Assembly (NCBI RefSeq): GCF_002217755.1
Contig: NZ_BCFL01000041.1
Span: 1-64,000 of the forward strand
Origin: Streptomyces hyaluromycini
Lineage (GTDB): Bacteria; Actinomycetota; Actinomycetes; Streptomycetales; Streptomycetaceae
DNA length: 64,000 bases
Direction of reading: 5' to 3'
Shown here: piece by piece, positions 50,633 through 60,022 of the stretch
Numbering within the stretch: the first letter of the stretch is position 1
Layout of the letters: every line of letters begins with the position of its first letter
Notes under the pieces: model-generated
Told to the model about the DNA's origin: nothing
Seen by the model: the letters and a program-made list of their open reading frames with translations, nothing else
Database searches by the model: none
Program-made: the position numbers and the translations under genes

Positions 50633-51886
50633 ATGACAACTGCGACGACGCCCGAGAGTCTTCGGACGCCTGCCAGGCAGATGCTGAACAAGGTTCCCGA
50701 GGTCACGATCTGGTTCTGGGTCATCAAGATCCTGTGCACCACGGTCGGCGAAAGCTTCGCGGACTGGATCAACATGAACCTCGGCGTTGGCCTGATCAAC
50801 ACGGCATTGATCTTTACCGTCGTTTTCGCCGGCGCCTTGGGCTGGCAACTCACCACCAAGCGCTACGTCCCGTTCGTGTACTGGCTCACCGTCGTCGTGG
50901 TGAGCGTGACCGGCACCCTCTACACCGACATCCTCACCGACAGCCAGGGCGTTCCCCTCGCGCTGAGCAGCAGCGTGTTCGCCGTCGTCCTGGCCGTTGT
51001 CTTCGGCATCTGGTACGCCCGCGAGCGGACCCTGTCGGTCCACACCATCACCACCCGTCCCCGTGAACTCTTCTACTGGCTCGCGGTCCTGGTCACCTTC
51101 GCCCTCGGCACCGCGACCGGCGACTGGACCCTGGAGCTGACCGGCTGGACCGCAGGCGTCTCCGTGTTCCTGCCCCTCGGGCTGATCGTCGCGATCGTTC
51201 TCGGATGGCGCCTCGGCGCCAACGCGGTGCTCTCCTTCTGGCTGGCCTACATCCTCACGCGCCCGCTCGGTGCCAACCTCGGCGACTGGCTCGGCTCGCC
51301 CAGCGGTGACGGCGGCCTGGGCCTCGGCACCGCGGTGACCAGCGTGATCTTCCTGGGCGCGATCCTCGCTACGGTCGTGTACCTCACGCTCAGCCGCAGC
51401 GATGTCATCGAGACCCACGATTCCTCGCACGCCCCGCAGGCGCTGAACCCGGCGCGTGAGCGGATCATGCTCGGTTACTACGCCGTCGTAGCGGTCGCAA
51501 CCGCGGCGCTTCTCGTCTGGGCACACCACCAGCCCCACGCGGCCGCGGCCAGCGAGGAGGACAGCCCCGCGCCCGTGACCGCCCATCTCACCCCGAAGCA
51601 GGCGACGTCGCCGTTCCCTCCGGCTGAGATCGCGAAGTTCCGCACGATCGCTGCCGACACCCTGGCGAAGCTCAATGCGGGCAACCAGTCAGCCGCGACC
51701 ACCCGAGTGACCGACCTCGAAACCGCTTGGGACAAGGACCAGTCCACCCTTGAGCCCAAGAGCGAGCAGTCCTGGCACTTCCTCGACGGTGAGATCGACC
51801 AGGTCCTGACGGCGCTGCGCGCCCCGAGCCCCGACAAGGCCACCGAGGTCAAGGCGCTCAACACCTTCCTCACCTCACTCGGCTAG
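50633..51886 (+). CDS. DUF347-repeat membrane protein with extracytoplasmic C-terminal domain, paralogue 3
   Basis: This 417-residue protein has four DUF347 repeats in residues 1-265 (FWVIKILCTTVGESFADWI, YWLTVVVVSVTGTLYTDIL, FYWLAVLVTFALGTATGDW and FWLAYILTRPLGANLGDWL), then a ninth hydrophobic helix (YYAVVAVATAALLVWAHH, about 282-300) and a soluble domain of about 115 residues (about 300-417): FRTIAADTLAKLNAGNQSAA, VTDLETAWDKDQSTLEP and FLDGEIDQVLTALRAPSPDK. The other paralogues lack this extension, which should lie outside the membrane and may bind the transported or sensed ligand (inference). The ATG at 50633 has GAGGG upstream; no GTTCAGG repeat is seen, so control differs. Confidence 0.85.
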   Translation: MTTATTPESLRTPARQMLNKVPEVTIWFWVIKILCTTVGESFADWINMNLGVGLINTALIFTVVFAGALGWQLTTKRYVPFVYWLTVVVVSVTGTLYTDILTDSQGVPLALSSSVFAVVLAVVFGIWYARERTLSVHTITTRPRELFYWLAVLVTFALGTATGDWTLELTGWTAGVSVFLPLGLIVAIVLGWRLGANAVLSFWLAYILTRPLGANLGDWLGSPSGDGGLGLGTAVTSVIFLGAILATVVYLTLSRSDVIETHDSSHAPQALNPARERIMLGYYAVVAVATAALLVWAHHQPHAAAASEEDSPAPVTAHLTPKQATSPFPPAEIAKFRTIAADTLAKLNAGNQSAATTRVTDLETAWDKDQSTLEPKSEQSWHFLDGEIDQVLTALRAPSPDKATEVKALNTFLTSLG

Positions 51887-52198
51887 CCGACCGCCATGAC
51901 GGATCGCCCCGACGCATCCCCCGCGCCGGGGCGGTCGACGGGCTGAGGAACGGGTGGCCGAATCGTTTCCCCGCCGCCTGTGCCCTGGGCGGCCGCTCCG
52001 GCGCGCGGGGTCTGATGCCGGGCTGCGGCTCGTTCTTGTTCGGGCGGTTGCATATGTAATGCGAGCACGACTTACTCTTACGACTTGTAGGAGTTGCCGG
52101 GAGGGCGCCAGAGCGCCCTGGTCAGGCCCTCATGGGGCACCCGGCGGGCGGTCTCGCGGCGATGGCGGGGGCGTGTCCTTGGCTGAGGAGTGGCGAGA
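51887..52198. other. 312-bp gap upstream of the penicillin-binding protein gene
   Basis: It holds a weak hairpin CGCCCC/GGGGCG (about 51906-51935) after the DUF347 stop and an AT-richer tract (52045-52095) that probably contains the promoter of the downstream gene. No gene is supported. Confidence 0.45.
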
Positions 52199-54649
52199 AT
52201 GAGCGAACACCGGCGCCGATCGTCGGGGAGGACCGTACCGTCTGGTTCTGACGGTATGCCGGGTGGCGGCCGGGCCGCGGCGCGGAGGGCCGCCCAGGCC
52301 CGGGGCGGACGTACCCGTCGCGCGGGGGGCACGCGACGTACGGACACCGGACGTTCCGGCCGGCGCGGTCTGATCGACTACCCGCGGGCGGGCAGGCGCG
52401 GCCTCCGGCGGTGGGTGCCTTCCTGGAAGCTGGTGTCCGGCACCTTCCTGGTGTTCGTCGGCGGCCTGCTGGGCCTGTTCAGTTACGCCTACGCCACGAC
52501 GACGATCCCCGGCGCGAACCCCAGTACGCAGGCGCAGAGCAACACCTACTACTGGTCGGACGGCTCGGTGATGGCCACCCAGGGGTCGACCAACCGGCAG
52601 AACGTCGATCTCGCGCAGGTCCCGAAACTGGTCCAGTGGGACTTCCTCGCCGCGGAGAACGCAACCTTCTACTCCGATCCGGGCGTCGACACCCAGGGCA
52701 TGCTCCGCGCCGTCTACCACATGGCCACGGGCGGTGAGGTGCAGTCGGGGTCCACCATCACCCAGCAGTTCGTGAAGAACACCTACCTCAGCCAGGACCA
52801 GTCGGTCACCCGCAAGCTCAGGGAGATCATGATCTCCCTGAAAATCGGCGGCCAGATGTCCAAGCAGCAGATACTGCAGGGCTACCTCAACACCTGCTAC
52901 TACGGCCGGGACGCCTACGGGATCGAGGCCGCGGCCCGTACCTACTACCACGTGCACGCCTTCCAGCTGAACGTCAGCCAGGGGGCCTTCATCGCCGCCA
53001 CGGTCAACGAGCCGAGCCTGCTGATGCACGCCGACACCGATCCGCAGGCCAAGGCCCAGGCCAAGGCGCGCTGGAAGTACGTGCTGGACCGGATGGCCAA
53101 GATCCACCAGATAACCGACGCCCAGGAACAGCACTACCTGGCGTCAGGGTTCCCCACGCCCAAGCCGTACTCGCCGTCGGCGGGAATGTCCGGGCAGACC
53201 GGTTACCTGGTGCAGGCCGCGGAGAAGTACGTCGAAGCCCACGCCTCCCTCACGGACCAGCAGCTGGCGCGCGGCGGCTACCAGATCTACACGACCTTCG
53301 AGAAGAAGAAGGTGAACGCGCTGTCGGCGTCCGTCGCGGCGATGGAGCACCGGCACCTCGACCCGCAGCACCGCTCGGCCGACAAGGACGTCCAGGTCGG
53401 CGCGGCGTCGATCAGCCCGTCCACCGGCGCGATCGTGGCGCTGTACGGCGGAGCCGGCTGGAACAAGGGGCACTGGACGGACAACGCGGACGCGACCGGT
53501 GTGCCGGTCGGCTCCACCTTCAAACCCGTCGACCTGGCCGCCGCCCTCGACCACGGCGCCGTCCTCTCTCCCGGGCAGCCGGCCGCACCGATCACCCCGG
53601 CCTCGAAGTTCGACGGCGACGACGGCATCACCATCAAGAACCAGCAGGGCCAGGAACTGCCGGACTCGAACGACCCCACGGGGCTCCTGCACCAGCGCAA
53701 CGACGTGTCCACCAAGTGGGGTTACATCACCCTGCGCAAGGCGATGGAGCAGTCGGTCAACACCCCCTACGTCCAGCTCGGCGAGTACGTCGGCTACGAC
53801 AACGTGGAGAGCGAGGCCCTGAAGGCGGGACTCCTGCGCACGAGCCTGCAGTACGACACCCCGGGCTTCTACATCGGTACCTCCACACCGTCGGCGATCC
53901 GGATGGCAGACGCGTACGCCACCTTCGACGACGGCGGGATCCAGCACGAGCCGTACTCGGTGACCAAGGTCGTCGCCGACGGCCGGCAGCTGACCGGCTT
54001 CGACAAGCCCAAGGGCACCACGGCCATGCCCGCCTCGACCGCCGGCACCGTCACCGACGTCCTGCGAGACGTGGTCAAGAACGGCACCGGTACCAACGCC
54101 CAGGCGCTGGGCCGCCCGGCGGCAGGCAAGACCGGTACGACCGACGACTACAAGTCCGCCTGGTTCATCGGCTACACCCCGCAACTGACCACGGCCGTGA
54201 GCATGTTCAAGGAGGACCCGAAGAACGCCGGCCTGCAGTCCATGCAGGGTGTCGGCGGCTACGCCAAGGTCTTCGGTGCCGACATGCCCACCGAGGTGTG
54301 GACCGGCTACATGACCGCCGCCCTCCAGGGACAACCCGTCCAGCAGTTCCCGCCCGCACCCCAACTGGGCCAGAGCACGGACGAATACGGCGCACCCTCG
54401 CCCACCCCCTCCGCGACCGCGGTCCAGAGCACACCCACGGCCACCCCGACCGCACCGGCCGCCCCGACCCCCACCACGGCACCATGCCACGGGCATGGGA
54501 GGCACTGCGTCAGCCCGAGTCCGACCGACACCGCCGGAACCACGGCCGGCACCGGCGGCGGGCTGCTCGGCGGCACAACCGGCGGTAACACCTCACCCTC
54601 ACCGACGACCGGCTCACCGACCCCGGCCGTCACCCGCGGAGGGCCCTGA
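52199..54649 (+). CDS. Bifunctional class A penicillin-binding protein
   Basis: This 816-residue protein polymerises and cross-links peptidoglycan. A basic cytoplasmic start (1-75) precedes one transmembrane helix (about 76-98). The GT51 glycosyltransferase domain follows (about 125-300; catalytic Glu in AAENATFYSDPG, then SGSTITQQFVKNTYLS), then the transpeptidase domain (about 370-690) with VGSTFKPVDLA (SxxK), QSVNTPY (SxN) and KTGTTDDYKSAW (KTG). A Ser/Thr/Pro/Gly-rich tail (about 715-816) is typical of actinobacterial enzymes. The ATG at 52199 has GAGGAG eight bases before it. It sits among envelope-associated genes. Confidence 0.94.
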   Translation: MSEHRRRSSGRTVPSGSDGMPGGGRAAARRAAQARGGRTRRAGGTRRTDTGRSGRRGLIDYPRAGRRGLRRWVPSWKLVSGTFLVFVGGLLGLFSYAYATTTIPGANPSTQAQSNTYYWSDGSVMATQGSTNRQNVDLAQVPKLVQWDFLAAENATFYSDPGVDTQGMLRAVYHMATGGEVQSGSTITQQFVKNTYLSQDQSVTRKLREIMISLKIGGQMSKQQILQGYLNTCYYGRDAYGIEAAARTYYHVHAFQLNVSQGAFIAATVNEPSLLMHADTDPQAKAQAKARWKYVLDRMAKIHQITDAQEQHYLASGFPTPKPYSPSAGMSGQTGYLVQAAEKYVEAHASLTDQQLARGGYQIYTTFEKKKVNALSASVAAMEHRHLDPQHRSADKDVQVGAASISPSTGAIVALYGGAGWNKGHWTDNADATGVPVGSTFKPVDLAAALDHGAVLSPGQPAAPITPASKFDGDDGITIKNQQGQELPDSNDPTGLLHQRNDVSTKWGYITLRKAMEQSVNTPYVQLGEYVGYDNVESEALKAGLLRTSLQYDTPGFYIGTSTPSAIRMADAYATFDDGGIQHEPYSVTKVVADGRQLTGFDKPKGTTAMPASTAGTVTDVLRDVVKNGTGTNAQALGRPAAGKTGTTDDYKSAWFIGYTPQLTTAVSMFKEDPKNAGLQSMQGVGGYAKVFGADMPTEVWTGYMTAALQGQPVQQFPPAPQLGQSTDEYGAPSPTPSATAVQSTPTATPTAPAAPTPTTAPCHGHGRHCVSPSPTDTAGTTAGTGGGLLGGTTGGNTSPSPTTGSPTPAVTRGGP

Positions 54650-54745
54650 GCCGCGTCACGGTGGCCCGTGGGCTGCCCGGCCTGCCGGCGTGCCGCAGCC
54701 GCAGCAGACCGCACGCCACGCGGCCTGAACAGGCACGCAGCACGC

Positions 54746-54763
54746 GTTCAGGTTCCGTTCAGG
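54746..54763 (+). promoter_or_regulatory. GTTCAGG direct repeat before DUF347 paralogue 4
   Basis: GTTCAGG at 54746-54752 and 54757-54763, 11 bp apart and perfect, then ten bases and CAAGGT (54774-54779). Transcription should start near 54787, leaving a leader of about 98 bases before the TTG start. Confidence 0.7.
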
Positions 54764-54884
54764 TTGACGCTGTCAAGGTCAGTGGTGGTGATCGCCCCCG
54801 TGGCGGTCGCTCTTCCGGCAGGGCGCTCGCCCCCATGCGTGGGGCGGGCGCCCTGCCGTACGACCACACAAGGAGCCCCCCACC

Positions 54885-55742
54885 TTGCAGCAGCCGAAAG
54901 TCCTCACCGACTCCGACGTCGCGAGCACGACGAAATCGGTGATGAAGAAACTGCCCGAAGTCACCCTGGCCTTCTGGATCATGAAGATCGCCGCGACGAC
55001 GCTGGGCGAGACCGCCGGAGACCTGTTCTCCCAGACCCTGAAGCTCGGCTACTTCCTCACCACGATCGTGCTGTTCCTGATCTTCGTGGTGACGCTCGTC
55101 GTCCAGCTCCGCTCCAGCCGCTACAACCCGTTCTTCTACTGGACGGTGATTCTGTCGACCAGCATGGCCGGCACCACGATGTCCGACTTCATGAACCGCG
55201 ACGCCAGCGCCAAGTTCCTCTCGAACGGCGCCACTTCACTCGGCTGGGGACCGCAGGGCCTGGGCCTCGGCTACCCGGCGGGCGCGGCGATCCTGCTCTC
55301 GATCCTGCTGGTCATCTTCGCGGTCTGGCGGCTGAGCGGGATGACCTTCCAGATCCGTGACATCGTCACCTTCCGCGGCGAGGCCCTGTTCTGGTCGGCG
55401 ATCCTCGTCTCCAACACCCTCGGCACCTCCATGGGCGACTTCCTCTCCGACAGCTCCGGCCTCGGCTACGCCGGCGGCGCGCTGCTGGTGACCGGGCTGC
55501 TCGCCGTCCTGGTCGCCCTGATGAAGGTGCCCGTGGTGCCGAACGTCCTGCTGTTCTGGATCGCGTTCGTCCTCACCCGCCCGCTCGGCGCCACCGCGGG
55601 CGACTTCCTGACCAAGCCGGTCGCCAAGGGCGGTCTGGACCTCGGCACGGCAGGCTCCTCGGCCGTCCTGCTGGCCGTTCTGCTCGGCCTCATGGCCTAC
55701 GCGCACGTCAAGGAAGGCAAGGCCCGCGCCGAGCGGGGGTAG
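54885..55742 (+). CDS. DUF347-repeat (COG4705) membrane protein, paralogue 4
   Basis: This 285-residue protein has four DUF347 repeats: FWIMKIAATTLGETAGDLF, FYWTVILSTSMAGTTMSDFM (followed by a longer loop than in the others), FWSAILVSNTLGTSMGDFLS and FWIAFVLTRPLGATAGDFLT. The start is TTG, supported by AAGGAG at the right distance. It is the most divergent of the four. Its promoter carries a perfect GTTCAGG direct repeat but, unlike paralogues 1 and 2, it has a leader. It converges on the glycoside-hydrolase operon. Confidence 0.85.
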   Translation: MQQPKVLTDSDVASTTKSVMKKLPEVTLAFWIMKIAATTLGETAGDLFSQTLKLGYFLTTIVLFLIFVVTLVVQLRSSRYNPFFYWTVILSTSMAGTTMSDFMNRDASAKFLSNGATSLGWGPQGLGLGYPAGAAILLSILLVIFAVWRLSGMTFQIRDIVTFRGEALFWSAILVSNTLGTSMGDFLSDSSGLGYAGGALLVTGLLAVLVALMKVPVVPNVLLFWIAFVLTRPLGATAGDFLTKPVAKGGLDLGTAGSSAVLLAVLLGLMAYAHVKEGKARAERG

Positions 55743-55781
55743 CCGCCCGGTCGGGGACCACACGGTGTTCTGACGGTGCGA

Positions 55782-55815
55782 AGGGTCCTCGCAGGTGTGA
55801 GCCTGCGGGGACCCT
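55782..55815. terminator. Bidirectional terminator between DUF347 paralogue 4 and the GH operon
   Basis: A long stem of AGGGTCC/GGACCCT with inner CGCAGG/CCTGCG and a six-base loop, between convergent transcription units. Confidence 0.75.
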
Positions 55816-55817
55816 GT

Positions 55818-58445
55818 TCACGGGTGCCGGATCGCCGTCGGTGGCCAGGCCGGGGCGGTGTACGGACAGCGGAACGTATGGCGGCCCGAACCGATCTCCA
55901 ACGGGTCGCTGCCGTCGGGGAGCTGGACCTCGGCCCGGGTGTTCGGGGGGATCAGCGCCTCGACGACGAGCGTGCCCCCCTCGATGCGCCAGCCCGCCTC
56001 GGCCCTGCCGTACGGAGTTTCGTGGGCCGCCTTCGCCCACGTCAGATCGCCACCCGGGACCGGGGCGATGCGCAGCCGTCGCCAGCCGGGTCCGGCGGCG
56101 GCGAGACCCGCGACCGTGCGGTGCAGCCAGTCGGCGACGGCGCCGAGCGCGTAGTGGTTGAAGGAGGTCATCTCGCCGGGGTTGACGGTGCCGTCGGACA
56201 GCATCGAGTCCCAGCGCTCCCAGACGGTGGTGGCGCCCATGGTCACCGGGTAGAGCCAGGACGGGCAGCCCTTCTCCAGGAGCATGCGGTAGGCGAGCTG
56301 CGGTTCGCCCGCCGCGCACAGGGCGTCGCAGATCAGCGGCGTGCCGGTGAAACCGGTGGCGATACGGAAGGACGCGCGGCGCACGACGTACGCCAACTGT
56401 CAGGCGGCGCCCTGCCGTTGGCGTTCCGTCGGGAGGAGGGAGAAGGCGATGGCCAGGGCGTACGCGGTCTGGGTGTCCGAGGCGAGTCGGCCGTCCGGGG
56501 TGACGAAATGGTCGGCGAACCGCTCGCGTACCGCCTGTGCGTGGGCGCGGAAGCGGGCCGCGTTCTCCGTGTCGTCCAGGAGTTCGGCGGTCTCGGCGAG
56601 AACCTCGGCCGAGCGGACGACGTAGGCGTTGGCGACCAGGTCGCCGTCGGTCCGTGCCTCGCCCGGCCGGTCCGGCGGGGCCTGCGGGTCGAGCCAGTCC
56701 CCGAGCTGGAAGTCCTGCCGCCACAGTCCGTCGCCCTCGGCGGTGAGCCGGATCGTGGCCTCACCCCAGGCCCGCATGCTCGGGTACTGGGTGCGCAGCA
56801 CCTCCAGGTCCCCGAACCGCTGGTACAGGGTCCAGGGGAGGAGCACCGCGACGTCGGCCCACACCGCCTGCGCGCCCACGCCCCGGAAGGCGGTCGGCAG
56901 TACGTCGGGGACGACCAGGGGCGGTACGCCGTCCGGCCGTGCCAGCTGTTCCGCGGACAGGTCGCGCAGCCAGCCGAGCAGCATGCCGGAGCAGTCGTGG
57001 AGGAAGGACGCGGTGGGTGCGAAGACCTGGATGTCGCCGGTCCAGCCCATGCGTTCGTCGCGCTGCGGGCAGTCCGTGGGGATGTCGAGGAAGTTGCCGC
57101 GCATGCCCTGCACGACGTTCTCGTGCAGCCGGCCGACCAGCGGGTCGGAGCACTCGAACCAGCCGGTGCGGGCCATGTCGGTGTGGAGCACGACCGCTTC
57201 GACGCGGGTGGGGTCGAGCGGTCCGGGCCAGTTCCCGATCTCGGCGTACCGGAAGCCGTGGAAGGTGAAGCGGGGTTCGTAGCTCTCGGTGCCTTCGCCG
57301 CGCAGGACGTAGGTGTCCGTGGCGCGGGCGAACCGCAGGGGGCGGGTGCTCAGTTCGCCGTGCTCCAGCACCTCCGCGTGGCGCAGGGTGATCTCGTGGC
57401 CGGCGGGGCCCGAGACACGGATGCGCAGCCGGCCGACCAGGTTCTGTCCGAAGTCCAGGACGGTCTTCCCGGACGGTGTCGTGATGACCTCGACTGCGGC
57501 GACGGTCTGGGTGCGTCGCACGGGCGGCCCCGTCGGTGCCACCAACTCGGCTCTGGGCGACGGGAGTTCACGGACAGGTGCCCAGTTGGACGCGTCGTGT
57601 CCCGGCGCGGACCAGCCCGGCCGCTCGCACCGCGCGTCGTAGGCCTCACCGTCGTAGATCTCCGAACGCTGCACGGGGCCGGCCGTCGTACGCCAGTGGT
57701 CGTCGGTCACGATGGTCTGCGTCGTGCCGTCGGCGTACCCGATCTCCAACTGGGCCAGGAGCGCGCGGTGTTCACCGTAGATGCTGCGCCTGCCGCCGTG
57801 GAAGCCCAGTCGTCCCGTGTACCAGCCCTCGCCGAGCAGCGATCCAATGGTGTTCTCACCGGTCCGCAGCAGTGGGGTGACGTCGAACGTCTGGTAGCGC
57901 AAGCGGTGTTGGTAGGAGGTCCAGCCGGGGGCCAGGATGTGGTCGCCGACGGGCTCGTCGTTGATCTCGGCCGCGTAGACGCCGTACGCGGTGATGTAGA
58001 GCCGGGCCGAGGTCACCGTACCGGTGAGGGTGAAGTCGCGGCGGAGCAGCGCTGCGGGCAGCGGTTCCCCGACCGGGGCGTCGCGGTCCGGGGTGACGGG
58101 CCGGGCCGTCCAGTCGGCCGGCTCCAGGAGTCCGGTCTCGGCGTGCGCGGCCGGCGACCAGGGCGACGGCTCGTCCTCGCCCTCGCCCCAGACACGTACG
58201 CGTACGCCGACTCGTTCCCGGGAGCCGAGCCGTCGCCCGGGCCAGGGGACGAGGAGGGACTCGGCGGACGCCACGCGTCCGGTGTCGGCGAGGACCGTGC
58301 CGTCGGCGGCGGTGATCTCCACCTGGCGGGCGGCCTGCCGCCAGCCCGCGGCGTCGGTGACCGTGCGCCAGCTCAGGCGGGGAGCGGACTCGCCGATGCC
58401 CAGGGGCTCGCGGTGGTGCTCGAAGGCGGGTGGTGTGACGTGCAC
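55818..58445 (-). pseudogene. GH78 alpha-L-rhamnosidase interrupted by one in-frame TGA
   Basis: This is a full-length family 78 alpha-L-rhamnosidase apart from one stop. An N-terminal beta domain (LYITAYGVYAAEINDEPVGD), a second beta domain (TVLDFGQNLVGRLRIRVSGP) and the alpha/alpha barrel (DIPTDCPQRDERMGWTGDIQ with the catalytic acid, DFQLGDWLDPQ) run from the GTG at 58445 to 56403. TGA at 56402-56400 follows QRQGAA, and the same frame then continues with QLAYVVRRASFRIATGFTGT, TTVWERWDSM and the C-terminal beta domain to 55818. One CGA-to-TGA change would explain it. The truncated product lacks part of the barrel. It is the last gene of the operon. Confidence 0.85.
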
Positions 58446-58450
58446 AGGCG

Positions 58451-60019
58451 TCAACTCCGGCTCGGGTCGTGGCAGATGTACACCCGTGGGGCACCGCCCT
58501 CGTCGGGGACGGGTTCCCCGGCGGTGGCGCGCACGCCCTCGCGGACGGTCTCGCCGGTCCGGGGGTCGACCACCCGGTAGGGGAGCGGGACGTTCTCCGG
58601 ATCGGTGACGACCAGGGGGCCGCCCTCCTCCGCGTAGCAGAGGTACAGCACGCCGGGGACGGACAGGCCCCGGGGCGCCAGGGCGGACCGCCAGTCCGGC
58701 CGCATGTCCGTCAGCGGCAGGCCGTCGAGGATCCGGGAGATCAGCCCGACATGGCGGGAGCCCTCGAAGTCCAGCGCCTCCCGCCAGCCCGCGTCCCTGG
58801 CGAGGAAGAAGTCCTCGTGCCCGGGTTCGGAGGCGTGCAGCCGCCACTGCCACAGGCTCGCCGCGCCGTACACCACGCCCATCGTGCCGCCGGCGCAGAG
58901 GTTGCTCCAGGCCTCGTGCCCCTGCCACCAGCCCGCCGCCCGGCCTGGACGGCCGGTGTTCTCGTACGTCGGCTCGCCGTTGGCCACCGCCTTGGCCGGG
59001 GAGTTGCGCCACATGTCCGCGACCCGCTCCTGGACGTGCCCGCCCATGTGGCCGGTCTGGCACCACTGGAAGTGCAGCCAGGCCTCGCTCTGGTGGGCGC
59101 GGTTGCCGGCGTGCGGCCGGTAGTGGATGCCGCAGGGCTGGCCGTAGCCGTCCCAGCGGCCGACCTCCGCGCCGCCCGCCGCGATCTGCGGTTCGCCGCC
59201 CTCGCCGTCGGCACCGACCAGGTAGACGGCCGGAGCGGCGCCAAAACGGGCGACCAGGTAGCGGCAGTAGCGCGCGTACTCCTGCGGCGGGACCACCGGG
59301 CCCGCCGCCCGCAGCCCCTTCCAGCCGAACCCGTGGAAGAGCGGCTGGAGCACGGGGACGATCCCGTGGTCGCGGAGGATGCCGGTCAGCCGGTCGAGGT
59401 ACTGGAAGTACGCCGGGTTCAGCACATTGACGTGCCCGGTGGGCAGGTCCTCGAAGCCGACGTCGAACCCCTCGTCCGCGGCGCGGTCACGCGGCCCGCG
59501 CGCGTCCATGTCGGGCTGGACGCTCATCAGCAGGGCCGCGTTGAAGCCCTTGGCCCGCCGGTCGGCGGCGTACCGCGTGACCTGTTCCTCGGTGGCCCGC
59601 CAGGGCAGGGCCCAGGCGGTGTCGCCGACCAGCAGCGCCGGCGTCCCGTCGGCGTGCACCAGGCTGCGTCCGCCGGGCGACATCCGCCAGAAGCCGTGCC
59701 GGTGGAAGGCGTCGCCGTCGTCCGCGGCGGGGCGGACGACGAGCGCCCCGCGCTGCCCGGACAGCCCCTCGTCCGCGACGGAACAGCCGCTGCGCCAGGT
59801 CCAGCGGCCGTCCGGTTCCGGGGAGGCGAACCGGACCTTCCAGACCCGGCCGCCGTCCCAGAAGGCCGGGCGGCGCAGTACGGCCCCGGACTCGTGCGTG
59901 AACTCGGCCCATACGTCGACGTCCGTGTACGGGTTGGCGTACTCGCGCGCTCCGGTCAGGGTGATCTCGGTCTGCCGCCAGGGGGCGGCCACCGGCTCCG
60001 GCCGCGTACTGGTCACCAC
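58451..60019 (-). CDS. DUF5060/DUF4038-domain glycoside hydrolase-like protein
   Basis: This 522-residue protein has an N-terminal DUF5060-like beta domain (about 15-95, ANPYTDVDVWAEFTHESGAV and RFASPEPDGRWTWRSGCS) and a DUF4038-type TIM barrel (about 115-420, LLVGDTAWALPWRATEEQVT; KGFNAALLMSVQPD; PAVYLVGADGEGGEP; VANGEPTYENTGRPG, the last with a candidate catalytic Glu). Related enzymes include apiosidases and other plant-glycan exo-hydrolases. No signal peptide is seen, so the substrate is probably imported. It starts three bases after the GH3 stop and ends five bases before the GH78 start. Confidence 0.82.
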   Translation of the reverse strand: MVTSTRPEPVAAPWRQTEITLTGAREYANPYTDVDVWAEFTHESGAVLRRPAFWDGGRVWKVRFASPEPDGRWTWRSGCSVADEGLSGQRGALVVRPAADDGDAFHRHGFWRMSPGGRSLVHADGTPALLVGDTAWALPWRATEEQVTRYAADRRAKGFNAALLMSVQPDMDARGPRDRAADEGFDVGFEDLPTGHVNVLNPAYFQYLDRLTGILRDHGIVPVLQPLFHGFGWKGLRAAGPVVPPQEYARYCRYLVARFGAAPAVYLVGADGEGGEPQIAAGGAEVGRWDGYGQPCGIHYRPHAGNRAHQSEAWLHFQWCQTGHMGGHVQERVADMWRNSPAKAVANGEPTYENTGRPGRAAGWWQGHEAWSNLCAGGTMGVVYGAASLWQWRLHASEPGHEDFFLARDAGWREALDFEGSRHVGLISRILDGLPLTDMRPDWRSALAPRGLSVPGVLYLCYAEEGGPLVVTDPENVPLPYRVVDPRTGETVREGVRATAGEPVPDEGGAPRVYICHDPSRS

Positions 60020-60022
60020 CGG

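Noticed and set aside
38525..54763. GTTCAGG repeats as PHO boxes
   Set aside because: The spacing fits, but the established Streptomyces PHO box heptamer is GTTCACC; every strong copy here has GG at the last positions, so a different regulator is more likely.
54788..54884. Leaderless short frame starting GTG at 54788
   Set aside because: It is at the right distance from the -10 but out of frame with the DUF347 gene, and it overlaps the gene's real ribosome site; no coding features.
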